Shown: one piece after another, positions 24,110-35,505 of the stretch
Layout: the number at the start of each line of letters is the position of its first letter
Numbering within the stretch: position 1 is the first letter of the stretch
Origin: Dreissena polymorpha
Taxonomy: Eukaryota > Mollusca > Bivalvia > Myida > Dreissenidae
Direction: 5' to 3'
NCBI RefSeq assembly: GCF_020536995.1
Contig: NC_068363.1
Coordinates: 506,001 to 570,000 of the forward strand
DNA: 64,000 bases
Notes under the pieces: generated by a model
Database searches by the model: none
What the model was told of the DNA's origin: nothing
What the model saw: only the letters and a program-made list of their open reading frames with translations
Translations under genes and position numbers: made by a program

Positions 24110-25345
24110 TTATAAGTACCTGTATTGTTTCTTTCATTTATTGAGATCCTTGAAAAATTGAGTAAAAACACAGCTTTGATGGTCATTTAAAGTGGAATAG
24201 TTGTGATTTTTAATGAAGAATAATAACTATATCCAAGTTTTAACTGAAACACAAATTATTTTGACTAAATAAATATCATATTGGGATATTTATTTTGAGA
24301 CAAGTAAATAAAATTGTTTTGTAACATTTAAATTATAATGTCCCAATACAGCTAGTATGAACATTTTACATTGATTTGTAGTACTCAGGTGTTACCTCTC
24401 AAAAATATTCTTTAAAAATTAAAGGAAACTCAACGATGAAAATATTTTCAGAACCAGGCAAATAATAGGAAAGTTATGATTTCACTAATATTAAGTAACA
24501 ACACACACCTACCATTGAACAATATATCAGGCACTTATGGTGCAATATACAAGCGTTAATTGGATTAGCAAGTGTATATAACAAGATAACAGCTATTGTA
24601 TAAAGGGGTACTTATGGTGCAATATACAGGCCCATTAATCATCATTGATGAGATTAGGTGACATCTTTGAAGGGGGATAGTCATTCATAAGATGCGATTA
24701 GTACATTATCATACAAAAACATTTTTATGTAGTTTATCACTGTTTTAATTATTATTAATAAATTGCTTTAAATTTACCTTTTTTTTTAATTCATAAGTTA
24801 TTAATTTTTCCTTAAATTCCACAAATTCATTTAATAAAAACGGGTAATTGTGTTTTGTGTTTCTTATATCAATAAGTTTTTATTACATTTGCTAATAAAT
24901 TATATTATTAATAATGAAATAATGTGCACGGAAAGTTCAATTCTGTTTTATTTAGTCTAAATGAGTTATTAGTAAAAAATAAAATATCAGTGACATCCAA
25001 TAATTTGATAATAAACATATGAATGCATGAAAAAAATGTTGACAGTTACAAAGTAAATATTTATTTATCATATTTATCTGTTACAAGGAAAACAGTGTCG
25101 AAATTAATTTTAATTTGATTTTACCATTTTCATTTCACCAATTGACCATATTTAATTGGATAAAAAACAACAAACACTGCATTTGCACAACCCTGCCCAG
25201 GTTCACTCAAACTGAAATAAGGTGTTAATTGTGTATTCAAAACGGGTCTTGATTACACATTATTCTTGGTTGCATTTGTGTTGAGCAACATGTATAAGAT
25301 ACTCAGTAAGATTTTGAGGATATTCCATGTATTCCACTAGTACAC
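24110..25345 (+). repeat. diverged direct duplication, copy 2 (copy 1 at 22275-23060)
   Basis: Same ordered blocks as copy 1, with extra sequence between them, including a repeated 'acttatggtgcaatatac' at about 24535 and 24608. Confidence 0.65.
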
Positions 25346-25529
25346 CAACATGCACTTACTAATGATTTACATGCAATCATTACACAGTTAAACCCTCCAA
25401 AAAACAATTCTAAAACCAAAAAACCATACAAGCTGCTTCATAGATATTAAAAGTTAATTAAAGACTTCATAAACAAAATAATAATTTTGAAAATAAACAA
25501 AGACTGTACTTCAAGCGAACAATTATAAA

Positions 25530-25665
25530 TTTATTGGGGGGGGAACATCTGCACTAAAACTAAAATGGGGGGGGAAACGTCTGGGGAGGAATTGTCTTTG
25601 CGGGGAAACGTCTTGGGGAGGAAACGTCTGGGGGGGGGGGAAATGACCGGAAACCATTCCCAAAA
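25530..25665 (-). mobile_element. G-rich tandem array, possible terminus of another Mutator-like element
   Basis: Repeats of 'ggggaaacgtctggggagg' type, ending 'ggggaaatgaccggaaacc'. It has the same design as the nested element's ends (short G-rich units in tandem), but a different unit. No opposite end found. Confidence 0.4.
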
Positions 25666-25798
25666 TGGTGAAAAAAAACACTGGCATATAAATTAAATGG
25701 AAAACATACAATATTATGTCAAGAAAAAAAAAGCTGTAAAAATCTCACCTGCTTGTCTTTGATGTTGCAATTAGCACATTCAGCATTTTCAGTATCTA

Positions 25799-25807
25799 CT
25801 AAATAAA
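25799..25807. repeat. left 9-bp target-site duplication of the nested transposon
   Basis: CTAAATAAA here matches CTAAATAAA at 33131-33139 exactly. Confidence 0.85.
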
Positions 25808-25934
25808 GGGAGCCAGACAACTCGCCCCAAAGCCAACTCGCCCCAGGACAAGTCGCCCCGAAAATCTGGACAAGTCGCCCCAAATATGTTGGACAACTCG
25901 CCCCAATCGAAAGACAACTCGCCCCAATTTTTTT
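25808..25934 (+). repeat. left terminal inverted repeat of the nested transposon
   Basis: Six tandem units of the ctcgcccc / gtcgcccc type; reverse complement of 32992-33130. Confidence 0.92.
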
Positions 25935-26682
25935 TCTTATATATAGTATTATAGAAATTTTGTTCATATAAAATTTGTTAAGTTTAATGTATTAATATTC
26001 GTGATTATTGTTTTTAGGAAATGTAGTTGTATGATGTTTTTTTTTTCATTTCATATTGTAAAACTTTGTAATTCAATAATTGTTTACATACCGGATTGCT
26101 TTTAGTAATAAATTGTTATTAGCTTTTTTATGATTGTGTTTATTAAAATAAGCCCCATTTAGTTCGTCTTGTTTTGAAAACGTGTGAAATGTTAAACGTT
26201 TATTTTGACGGCATGCTTTCATTTTCTGTTCAAAGATTGTTTAATGAGACATTTTGTATGATAGTTTGGTTTAATTAAAGAATAATGGAATGTCTTTGTG
26301 TTAGTTATGTTTTGAAAACGTGTGAATTGACGAAAATTAATTAAGCCGGCATGCTTTCATTGTCTGGTCAAAGATTTATAAATAAGACAAACGGTATGAC
26401 AGTTTGGCGTGATTAAAGAATAAATAAGGTAACACGCTTAACCAGACAACAATGCTGTTTGCAAAGTAATTATAAGGGCTGACTATATATAAAGAAGGTA
26501 TCTGAATGAGCCCAAAGTATGTGTTTTGTTTGTGTCGGACAATACTATTTGTGACTTGGAATACGATTGCTATATAGTTGTGTGGGTTTCAGTGCATCTG
26601 CCATGTGTTCAAACATATATGTGCTTATTTGATGTCGGATACAATAATTTTCTAGTGTTAGTTTTGTGTTTGTGTTTCTGCA
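25935..26682. other. 5' region of the PHD gene in the nested transposon
   Basis: AT-rich. Two imperfect copies of 'ggcatgctttcattttctgt.caaagatt' lie at about 26211 and 26349. Probably promoter and leader of the gene starting at 26683. Confidence 0.4.
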
Positions 26683-29516
26683 ATGGCAGAAGTGGCAAAT
26701 TGTATACATTGTGGAAAGACAGTTGGGCAGAGGCAACGTGCTGTTTTTTGCGATGCCTGCGAGCGATGGCAACACATAGGCTGTGATTCTGGTAAGTACA
26801 CTTATAATATAATTATTTGTTGTGTCTTACAATTTTTAGGTCAGGCAGCTTTTGTTTCCCCATAAATAATGTTGGATACTTGCATATTATCGGGTAATCA
26901 ACCAATGTCCGTTAATCCGGTGACACATAACAGATGTGTTTTACGACCTGATAACGATCATAAAACCTTTCAGATAAATGTCAGAAGTCACTGGACCGTA
27001 ATCTTTGCGTTATTTGGGTGATGTATACCGCTTTAAACTATTGCTCATGGTGTAATATTGAATGTGTTTACAGTTTTTTTACTTGTCAGTACAAATATAT
27101 TTTAAACGTTTGTATAAATCCTTAGTATTGAACATTACTATCTGCTGAAATGATTGAATATTATGATAAAATGTGCATTTTATATTTATGATAAGAATTT
27201 ACATTAACCTTTTATTTAATATCCTTCATGTATATATATAAGTCGCATATTTTGAAAATAATTACTTTGTCAAAAAAGGCGTGAAAACTCGACACTAAAT
27301 AAAGAAATATCGTATTGTTTGTTAAGTGTATGTGCTTGACATATTTTTAAAATAGCATTTTGTAATTCTGACGCTATTGGTTATTGAGATATCGCTGTTG
27401 ACAAAAAGCCATTCAGTTTGACATGTAAGGTTCGTTTGTCGGGATATGCTAAACTTTAAATTGAAACAGAACCAACATATTATCAAATAAGACGAATACT
27501 ACCACCAGTAATGTTTATTAATATTTTTTTCATAATTGATTGAGTTATTGTAAATATCGTACTCTATGTTGGCCTCTTCTTATTGAAAATGCGTGTATAC
27601 TGCCAGTGTCATGCGAATATGGATCTTATTTCTTAATATCCACCTTCACACTTTATTATCGCCTCTAATTAAACTATCTCTATTTAAAGAACATATTACT
27701 GCGAACTTAATAGTACCCCATTATAATACCATTCTAGCTACCGCTACCGTAGATCATATTTCAGTAAATAAGATTACTTCGGAATTATAAAATTTCGTAT
27801 GCTGTGATTAGAAGATATAGAAATTTATTAACTGTACTGTGATATCCACATAAAACAATGACTTTACCTGTATTGCTAGGAATTTTACGCCTTTATAAAT
27901 GCACAGAACACCTAGTGTATAACATTATTTATCGAGCGGACAGATGCATTAATCTGCGCTGGACCGCGCGTTGGGTATTTACTGTTTAGTAACATCTTAA
28001 TACCATCATTTTTAAACTGATAACGGAATAATAAAAAAAATCGTTAAGACAGACAGACACACAATTTGATTGTCGAATACAATCAGTACATAGCCATATA
28101 AACATTATACATATTTCAATTAAAAAGCATGTCAAGAAAAAATGATTCATAGAATTTAGTTTACTTACGGAGAATGTTCTTAACATATTCGATGCGAGTT
28201 TAATATATGAGATCTAACTTTTAATAAACAATTATATATTAAGTTAATTATTATTACTTATAAATAACATTTAAGCTTTCCTATAAAAACAAACATTTAA
28301 CATTTAAGGATTCTTATTTAAAGATACTGTGTACGTGCTTGAATTAAATCTTTTTCTGTATTAAAATGTTCTAATAAAGTATAAATTTCAGATTTGGCAC
28401 GAATCTTTGTATATTGATAGATCTTCTATTAATCCCGGTAGTGTTTATTACCAATTATTGTCAATTAGTGTAAATTATAACATCAATCAATATGTGTCAT
28501 AAATAGGGCGTACCCGAGATACAAACATGAGCCGATTTTGTCTACAACAATAACGATTGCCACACTTTACCTTTAATTGAGAATTACAGACGTGTTAATC
28601 AATAAGTGTTTTCTATCAATTACTGTAATAGATAACATCAAACAGTAGGTGTCATACATATGGTGTACCCGAGATGTAAACATACAAGTCAGAAACGCGA
28701 GTCTTACACCCATATTGGCATTTTAAAATATACTTATTGACTGCTTAACTCTAATAACATGTATAACATATAAATAAAAATGTGTCATTTAAAGATACGT
28801 TTACACATGTGTATAATTGTTATAAAATATTCATCCCATATTGTCGTTGAATGTTCATACTATGAATTTGTTATTAAATCATAGGTATATCCCTGGCAGA
28901 ATACAAAGCAGCAACAAGAGGCGAAAGAGAAATTCACTTTCTATGTGCAGAATGTTGCAGAAGCATTCCCACTATTCATAGTGTGCCTGAGGACGAAAGG
29001 GTATCACATGTTGACCCAGATTTAACACAAGTATTCGCTCATAACAAATGCTTTCCGTTTTCTGAATTTCAGTTATTTTTGTTGATATTGTATCACAAAG
29101 ATTACTCAATCTTTCTGTTTATGTTGTTTGAACACATAAATGTTTCTCCTTTAGTTAGTAGAACCTGATAGTACTGACGCGACATTTCTGAATGGGGACG
29201 TTTATTCTCCTATGGCCGCCCCGGTTGCAGAATCAACAGTAATCCATCACGTAAGTATATTATATAATATTCCCTTCCGCGAATTAGTTTGATTATAATT
29301 GTGCGGTTCTGACGATATTAAACAGCTGATATTAGAATATAATTTTATTACATACACATTACTTACAAAATTACTTTCCGTTTTACGCGACAACGAAGGA
29401 AGAACACGTCTCTCCAGGGAAAAATCTTCAAGCTGTGGGAAGCGTACGAGAGCGGAGAATTGTCAGTCAACGGCCTACTGAGGAAATGCAGTGGCATTTA
29501 TGGACCAAATGCATGA
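26683..29516 (+). CDS. small PHD-finger protein of the nested transposon
   Basis: Four exons with agreeing phases: 26683-26791, 28885-29030, 29155-29250, 29418-29516; 450 nt, 149 residues, start ATGGCAG. Exons 1-2 form a PHD-like zinc finger: NCIHCGKTV, AVFCDACERWQHIGC, then GISLAEYKAATRGE and HFLCAECC, giving the C-x2-C ... C-x2-C ... H-x2-C ... C-x2-C ligands. The arrangement 'RQ.A..CD.C.RWQH..C..GIS...Y..A' is common in proteins of Mutator-like elements and in related invertebrate proteins. Exon 3 is acidic and proline/serine-rich; the last exon (GKIFKLWEAYESGEL...) ends the frame and is the least certain. An AATAAA follows at 29703. Likely nuclear; its job in transposition is unknown. No transposase domain follows, unlike the full-length relatives. 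Confidence 0.65.
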
Positions 29517-29559
29517 ACGTTGCTCATTTGATGTCTTTCTGATTGTTGGAAATGTTTCA

Positions 29560-30050
29560 ACCCTTGTTTTTGAAAAGCTTGTTTGTGTGTGAAAGTTACT
29601 GTGTGTTTGTAATGTTTTACCATTATTATATTTTTTAAATGTTTGATAATATTCATCATTTACGGACCAAATGCCTGCCTGAAAGTTGCTAGATTGAATT
29701 GAAATAAATTATTGCTCATTTGTTGTTTTTTTTTCTTCTGATTGTTAGAAATGTTTCAACCATTGTGTTTAAAAGCTTGTTTCTGTGTGAAAGTTTGTGT
29801 TTAATTATTACGGATGTTTGAAATGTTTGATAATATTCATCATGGCTCATTACAACCTGTGTTTGTAATGTTTTAAAAGTATTAAAGATGTTGGAAATGT
29901 TTGATAATATTTTGTGAAAGTTTGTGTTAATTATTACGGATGTTTGAAATGTTTGATATTATTCATCAAGGCTCATTACAAACTGTGTTTTAAAATTATT
30001 TTTAAAATGAGTTAATAAATGGAAATGTTTGATAATATTTGGAGTTGTCT
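29560..30050 (+). repeat. tandem ~110-bp repeats in the 3' region of the PHD gene
   Basis: Motifs 'gaaatgtttgataatatt', 'tgtgaaagtttgtgtt' and 'catcatggctcattacaa' recur three to four times in order. Confidence 0.7.
29703..29708 (+). terminator. poly(A) signal AATAAA for the PHD gene
   Basis: AATAAA about 187 bases past the TGA ending at 29516. Other AATAAA sites follow, for example near 30118. Confidence 0.35.
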
Positions 30051-30595
30051 TTTCATTCATAAATCTGTGTTATTTATTTCATTTAATATGCTAAAATTGA
30101 TGCTTTGTATGTTTTCAATAAAAACAAATGTTAGTATCGTGAGTCTGTAATTGTTATAAATTATGAATAAAATTATGAATATAACACATTTTTTTTTCCA
30201 TGTATTATTCGTTTTGTGTATTCAGCATTCCTTTTAAAGTCAAAAATGTTATTTAATACATTTTTTTCACAAAGAGTATTATATATATGACAAAATGTTT
30301 CGTTGCACGCTGTCATTAAGATAAGATAAGATAAGATTTATTTTGAGTCGGCAAGGGTTAAACAACAAACATAAGCTCAGACAGCTTGTACAACCGACTA
30401 TAAAACATGATGAATAAGAAATAACAAGTGTATAAAAGCTGAAAGACTGGAAACAATTTGTTCTACAATTAAAAGGCAGATATACATATAAATATATAGC
30501 ATGATATTACAACATCAGATATGGTACTAAAAAATTTAGATTTGTTTACATTAAAAGTCAGATAATTTTTTAAGAGAAAGAATAAAATATCAACT

Positions 30596-31115
30596 AAGAC
30601 ACAGCATGCAGAGCATAAAAAACATATCAAGCATAAAGAGCATACATAGCATGCAGAGCATACAAAGCGTACGGAGCGTACAAAGCAACCTGAGTATACA
30701 AAGCGTAGGGCACATAAAGTATACATAGCATACATAGCAATTCAACGCAAATAAAGCACATAAAGCATGCCAGGCATACAAAATATACTAGGCATACACA
30801 GCACACAAAAATACACCTAGCAAACAAGGCATATAGAGTATATAGAGCAAGAAACACATGCAAAGCACACAAAGTATACATGCAAACAATGCATATAAAG
30901 TATATAAAGCACACAAAAAACACGCAAAGCACACAAAGTGTACAAAGCATACAGATCACACAAAGCATATAAAGCATATAGGGCCTACAAAGCATATATA
31001 GCATGCAAAGCACACAAAGCATACAAAGCTAAGAAAAACACTAACAGCATATAACATTTAAGTAAAAATAAAGCATATAGAGCATGCTAAGCAACCAAAG
31101 CACACAAAGCTAAGC
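30596..31115 (-). repeat. AGCATA(C/T)AAAGCACA-type minisatellite in the LINE 3' untranslated region
   Basis: About 500 bases of degenerate 10-mers such as 'aaagcatata', 'aaagcataca' and 'aaagcacaca'. Three overlapping cysteine/leucine-rich ORFs here are products of the repeat. Confidence 0.88.
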
Positions 31116-31246
31116 AAAACTGACATTATATAACATTATAGCAGAAAGTGTACTTGAAACTAAGTGATGTGATGCTCCCTTGCTGTGGAAATCCCATTCA
31201 GTCTACAGCATTTGCACCTACCGATTTTTCCATTCCATGTCCCAAT

Positions 31247-32988
31247 TTAAGTTTTAAATTGCGAAAAATTTGTACATTTTCTAAAATCTTCTGGTAGGGA
31301 GTTCCACAGCGAGGGGGCAGCATATCTAAAAGAATTTTTACCATATGTTGTTGTGCGTACCTGTGGTATCTGTAAAATATTGGTATATCTAAAATTTATG
31401 GTTGACTGTCTCTTAACAATTAAATCATTTAACAAAGGTGGAGAAATTTCATTTATGATTTTAAATGTTTCAATAGCCATTGATCTTATACGTCTTATTT
31501 GCAAGGACGGAAGGTCTACCTTTTGTAAAAGATCGATATATTGAGTGCTATAGTCGTTATATATAAAACGAATTGCCCTTTCTTGAATTTTTTCCATCTT
31601 TTTAATATTAGTTTCTGAACAGAAATGCCAGGTCATTGGGCAAAAATTAAAATTTGATAATACAAAGGTATGGAAAATTAAAAGCTTGCTTTTTACACTT
31701 AAATTTCTACCAACTCTTTTTAAGATGTTAATTTGAGTGGCTGCCTTCTTACATAATCCTTGTATATGAGTATCAAAATTTAGTTTATAGTCTATGTCAA
31801 TACCAAGTAGTTTAACAACTTTTTCACAAGTTATAGTAGCATCACCTATCTTAAATGACGGTTTTTTACAAGAAGTTAATTTGCCTATTGCAAAAGATTG
31901 AAATTTGTCAGGGTTAGCTTGCATCTTGTTAAAGTGAAACCAATCAATAAGAATGTTACTTTCATGTTGTAAAACACTTATAAGTTCATCAAAGTTTGTT
32001 GTGTAAAATGAAAGAGTATTATCATCTGCATAATTGTAAAGGGTAGATTTGTTTATAAAATAGAAAATATCATTAATAAAGACATTGAACAGTAAGGGCC
32101 CCAGGATAGACCCTTGGGGTACTCCTTTTGTTATACTGGCCCATGAACTAACTGTATCTCCTATTTTGATTTGCTGCTTTCTGTTAAAAAGGTAAGACTG
32201 GAGGAGTCTGGACGCAGGCTCTGACATACCATACGCTGACAGCTTTGACAGTAATATATCGTGCGGCAGGCAATCGAAGGCCTTGGACAGGTCCATGATA
32301 ATTGCTGCGGCGTAATGGTCTTTATCGAGAGCCTGCCTCCAATCCTCCAGAAGTTCTAATAGGGTGGTTTGACAGCCATGTCCCTTTCTAAATGCGCATA
32401 AAAATTTATTAAAAATTTTATCAAAATGAGAGTTAAGTTGATTAGCAATTACTTTCTCAAAAATTTTAGAGGGCATTGGTAGGACACTTACTGGTCTATA
32501 GTTAGCTTTGCAAAAAGGGTCATTTTTCTTATATAAGGGTGTTACTTGTGCTATTTTGAGTTTATCTGGAAAAGTACTTGTGGCAATAGAAATGTTCACA
32601 AGATTGGTAAGAGGTTCAGTTAAAGCCGGTTTACCAATTTTTAAAAGCTTAGCTGATATTTTGTCCACTCCAGTGGCTTTCTTTACATTTAGCATATTAA
32701 TTACTTTGGCAACATCGGGCATGGCTACTGGTTTAAAATTAAAGGTACAAATGTCTGGATAATTTTCATGAATTTTTTTGAGACTTGGGTGACTATCTAA
32801 ATCAAAAGTGTAGTTTTCCCCGATGGACTGGGCAACATTAGCAAAGTATGAATTAAAAATTTCAGCATTATCGTTGTCTTTCGTTGTGATTTTGTTGTTT
32901 TCATGTAGAATTATTTTTGGCAGTTCTGTACTTGATTTATTTGATAGAAATGGCTTAATAGTTTTCCAAAAGTCTGAGTTTAATTTAA
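31247..32988 (-). CDS. LINE reverse transcriptase (ORF2 C-terminal part)
   Basis: One uninterrupted frame of about 580 codons. Motifs in order: KKATGVDKISAKLLK, NYRPVSVLP, FRKGHGCQTTLLELL, AAIIMDLSKAFDCLPHDILL (catalytic D), KGVPQGSILGPLLFNVFIND, LYNYADDNTLS (the YADD active site), MQANPDKFQ, KLLGIDID, and the thumb/C-terminal region ending YAAPSLWNSLPEDFRKC. The polymerase part thus looks whole, while the N-terminal AP endonuclease is missing, so the copy cannot act alone. The lack of stops in 1.7 kb suggests a recent insertion. At its 5' end the frame stays open into the transposon terminal repeat (DNSPQ repeats); that extension is an accident of insertion. Confidence 0.92.
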
Positions 32989-32991
32989 TTT

Positions 32992-33130
32992 GGGGCGAGT
33001 TGTCTTTTATTTGGGGCGAGTTGTCTTTCGATTGGGGCGAGTTGTCCAATATATTTGGGGCGACTTGTCCAGATTTTCGGGGCGACTTGTCCTGGGGCGA
33101 GTTGGCTTTGGGGCGAGTTGTCTGGTAACC
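32992..33130 (-). repeat. right terminal inverted repeat of the nested transposon
   Basis: Tandem 'ttggggcgagttgtc' units; reverse complement of 25808-25934, ending GTCTGGTAACC. Confidence 0.92.
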
Positions 33131-33139
33131 CTAAATAAA
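33131..33139. repeat. right 9-bp target-site duplication of the nested transposon
   Basis: CTAAATAAA, identical to 25799-25807. Confidence 0.85.
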
Positions 33140-33596
33140 TATATGAAAGTGCCAAATGTCCAAGATACCATGACGTCTTCCTCAAAATGTTAGATCCTTC
33201 GAACTCCATTTTATTTTATCCCTGACTAATCCTCTCACACATTAGGCCTACATGTAAGATTCCTTGCAATGTTCACAGCGTTTATTTTAAATCGTTTACG
33301 TTCTCAAATTTCAGCAGGTATTTAATTATAAATATTTATTTATGATTTAGATTTATTAACTATTTCGAAGATACAGTCTTGCAACATGTTTAGTTAGTCT
33401 AAGTTACGTGTTTAGTGATTCTTACAAACAATAGACTGACATGAAAAGTGGCTCCTTTTGAAGCACAAACTGCATCCAACTATATATTACAGCTGGCCCG
33501 GTTTGATGGGGCCTGTTTTTGATAATAATTAATTACCATTTTTCACTTCCGTGTTTATTATGTTTACCAACGCCATGATGGAAAAAAGTCCGTTTC

Positions 33597-33713
33597 CCAC
33601 AATGCTTAGCGCGCATTCACACAGGTCAGTAAAGACCGGTGTGACACAATGAAATACCATTGTGTACACACCGGTCTTACTGACCTGTGTACTATCGCGA
33701 AAGGAATTGTGGG
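33597..33713. repeat. 117-bp palindrome with a 6-base loop
   Basis: Inner arms 33619-33651 (acacaggtcagtaaagaccg ...) and 33658-33690 (... cggtcttactgacctgtgt) pair almost perfectly around 'aaatac'. Weaker pairing extends outwards to cccacaatgc / gaattgtggg. Parts of it (gtgtcacaccggtcttac) recur at 44862-44900 beside the right end of the giant element. Confidence 0.88.
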
Positions 33714-33773
33714 TAGCACTACTTTTTCAACATGGCTGCCGATTGACATCATCTCAGTTTGTCAACGTTCAAG
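33714..33773 (+). promoter_or_regulatory. possible 5' leader exon of the DUF6589-like gene
   Basis: Ends at a donor (GTTCAAG|gtaaca); the next good acceptor in the right place is at 35505. It contains a tiny upstream ORF, ATGGCTGCCGATTGA. Position right after the large palindrome suggests the promoter lies there. Inferred only. Confidence 0.3.
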
Positions 33774-33989
33774 GTAACAATATATGAGTATACTGATTGT
33801 CAGTTACAATCATGTAAGTTGTAGTTATTATTTATTGTTGCATACATTGTTTGGCTGTAAGTTTAATTAGATGAAATACGATAAATCACCAATAAAAAGC
33901 TATTTGATATATTACATTAACTGTCGGTGTCAATGTCATAGTAATGTTATATAGTATTTTACAACAATGAACCACACACATTAAAGCTG

Positions 33990-34378
33990 TAGTGAAATAA
34001 GGTCACTTCCAACAGCCTTGCTGTTGGGCTAGCTCTTGAGTGTCTGACTACCACTCTGGAGGTCGTGGGTTCAATCCCCGGCCTGAGCCCAGTATTTTCA
34101 CATTAATGGCGACGAGGCAAAAAAGAACTGTGAATGCGGGAATGGGTCTGAGCTGTTCAATGGTGTCTGGGAGGGCCATGCGGATGCAAGACATGCTGTA
34201 GCGGGCGAATCTGGGCCTTGAAACATTAAAAAGGGGGAGGAGTGTAGTGAAATAAGGTCACTTCCAACAGCCTTGTTGTTGGGATAGATCTTTAGCGCCG
34301 TGGTTAAAGTGTCTGACTACCACTCTGGAGGTCCTGGGTTCAATCCCAGGCCTTTGCTCAGTATTTTCACATTAATGC
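33990..34378 (+). mobile_element. tandem pair of tRNA-derived SINE copies
   Basis: Two copies about 240 bases apart start 'agtgaaataaggtcacttcc' and end 'cagtattttcacattaatg'. Each holds a tRNA-like part: 'ttagcgccgtggttaaagtg' (A-box-like, best in copy 2) and 'gggttcaatcccaggcc' (B box). In copy 1 about 18 bases of the A-box region are missing. Confidence 0.7.
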
Positions 34379-35505
34379 TAATTGAAGATGTTTTCCCATG
34401 TACTAGTAATTATTTTCTCAGATTGTAAAATAATTTATTACAGCAAAATGAGTTGCTATATTGCTCAACATGTATATCACACCTTTATTCTAAACTAAAG
34501 CATTTACACATTTTCATAGGTTTGAACACATATTCTTATGTGGTACTACATGTAAGTCTCCGAAAGTGGTATGATATTGTACAGTCAGTCCACCAGGTTA
34601 GAATAACCCGGCAAAAAACTTTGAATTTTTTTACCACGATAATTCTTTCGGGATTTAGTGTTAATTTGAGAAGATGTAAAAATAAAGGGTAAAATTTATT
34701 TGTATGATAACAGATTAGGCAAGACAGCATATGCAGTTATTTGTCAAAAATAGCCAATTAAAGTTCACCCTTTAGAGAATTATTAAAAATCATTTACATA
34801 ATAATAATATAATTAGTATTTCAAAACATTGTCATGGCATTTGTTATCAATCAGCAAAAAGTTTATTTGAAAATTATAAAGCCTCCTATATCCATATTCA
34901 CATTTCAAAACATAACTAATTCAATCAGTTCCAGTTAACTTTTTGCTGCATTTATCCCCCTGTAAGCATAATACAAAAGCTTTCTTGCTTAAACTTTGTT
35001 GATTTATTCCTTTACCTTAGGTATACCCTACTTTGGGAACATGACCCATACCCTTGAAATTGGGAATTGAAGTGTCAATTCACCCTAAATTGGGTAAATA
35101 TTATTAGTAAAATTTCTAAGTTAATTGTTATAAAATAGAAACTGAAAACCTATCAGAAAAATGGTTATTTCAACCTACCAGTCCTTTTTCTACACTGAAA
35201 ATCTTTTTATTTCTATACTTTGAAAACTGAAACTATCCATTCACCATTGGGAATGTTTTTAGTGGATTTTGGAAAAAAGGTATGTTTTGCCATTGGGAAT
35301 ATGACTGAATAACGGCTATAAAATCAGCATGAAAAAGCCCTGCTTTAACTATGCTGTATTAAGTGTATGCTTAAACATCATCTGTATATAGTTTATCTAA
35401 CAAACTTGATTTGGCATGCGGTGGTTAATATCCAGTTTGAAGACCACAAGCCTGTGAAAAGGTCATGCTCAGATTTTGTTAATACTATGTTATTGTCTTT
35501 TGTAG

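Larger units (their letters stand above)
30319..32990 (-). mobile_element. 5'-truncated LINE (CR1/L2/Jockey-type) retrotransposon
   Basis: The minus strand carries a reverse transcriptase ORF, then a repetitive 3' untranslated region, and ends in a short tandem tail (ATCTT)n at 30319-30338, as CR1/L2-type LINEs often do. The 5' endonuclease part is absent, as expected for incomplete reverse transcription. Its 5' end abuts the inner edge of the right terminal repeat of the nested transposon. Confidence 0.85.
25808..33130. mobile_element. nested Mutator-like (MULE-type) DNA transposon, ~7.3 kb
   Basis: Both ends are about 130-bp inverted repeats built of GACAACTCGCCCC / GACAAGTCGCCCC units (25808-25934 and 32992-33130), tips GGGAGCCAGACAACTCG and GGTTACCAGACAACTCG. 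A perfect 9-bp direct repeat flanks it, the size usual for Mutator-like elements. It carries a four-exon PHD-finger gene (26683-29516) of a type I associate with MULE proteins, and a 5'-truncated LINE. No MULE transposase core was found, so this copy is probably non-autonomous. It inserted into the giant element, so it is younger. Confidence 0.75.

Noticed and set aside
30469-31022. Cysteine- and leucine-rich ORFs on the minus strand
   Set aside because: They follow the 10-mer repeat of the LINE 3' untranslated region; the frame has no sequence besides the repeat.
33000-33049. N-terminal 'DNSPQ' extension of the LINE protein
   Set aside because: It is encoded by the terminal repeat of the nested transposon and is an accident of the junction.
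33990-34378. Functional tRNA gene
   Set aside because: A and B boxes are present, but the segments do not fold into a proper acceptor stem and occur as repeated units, as expected for SINEs.
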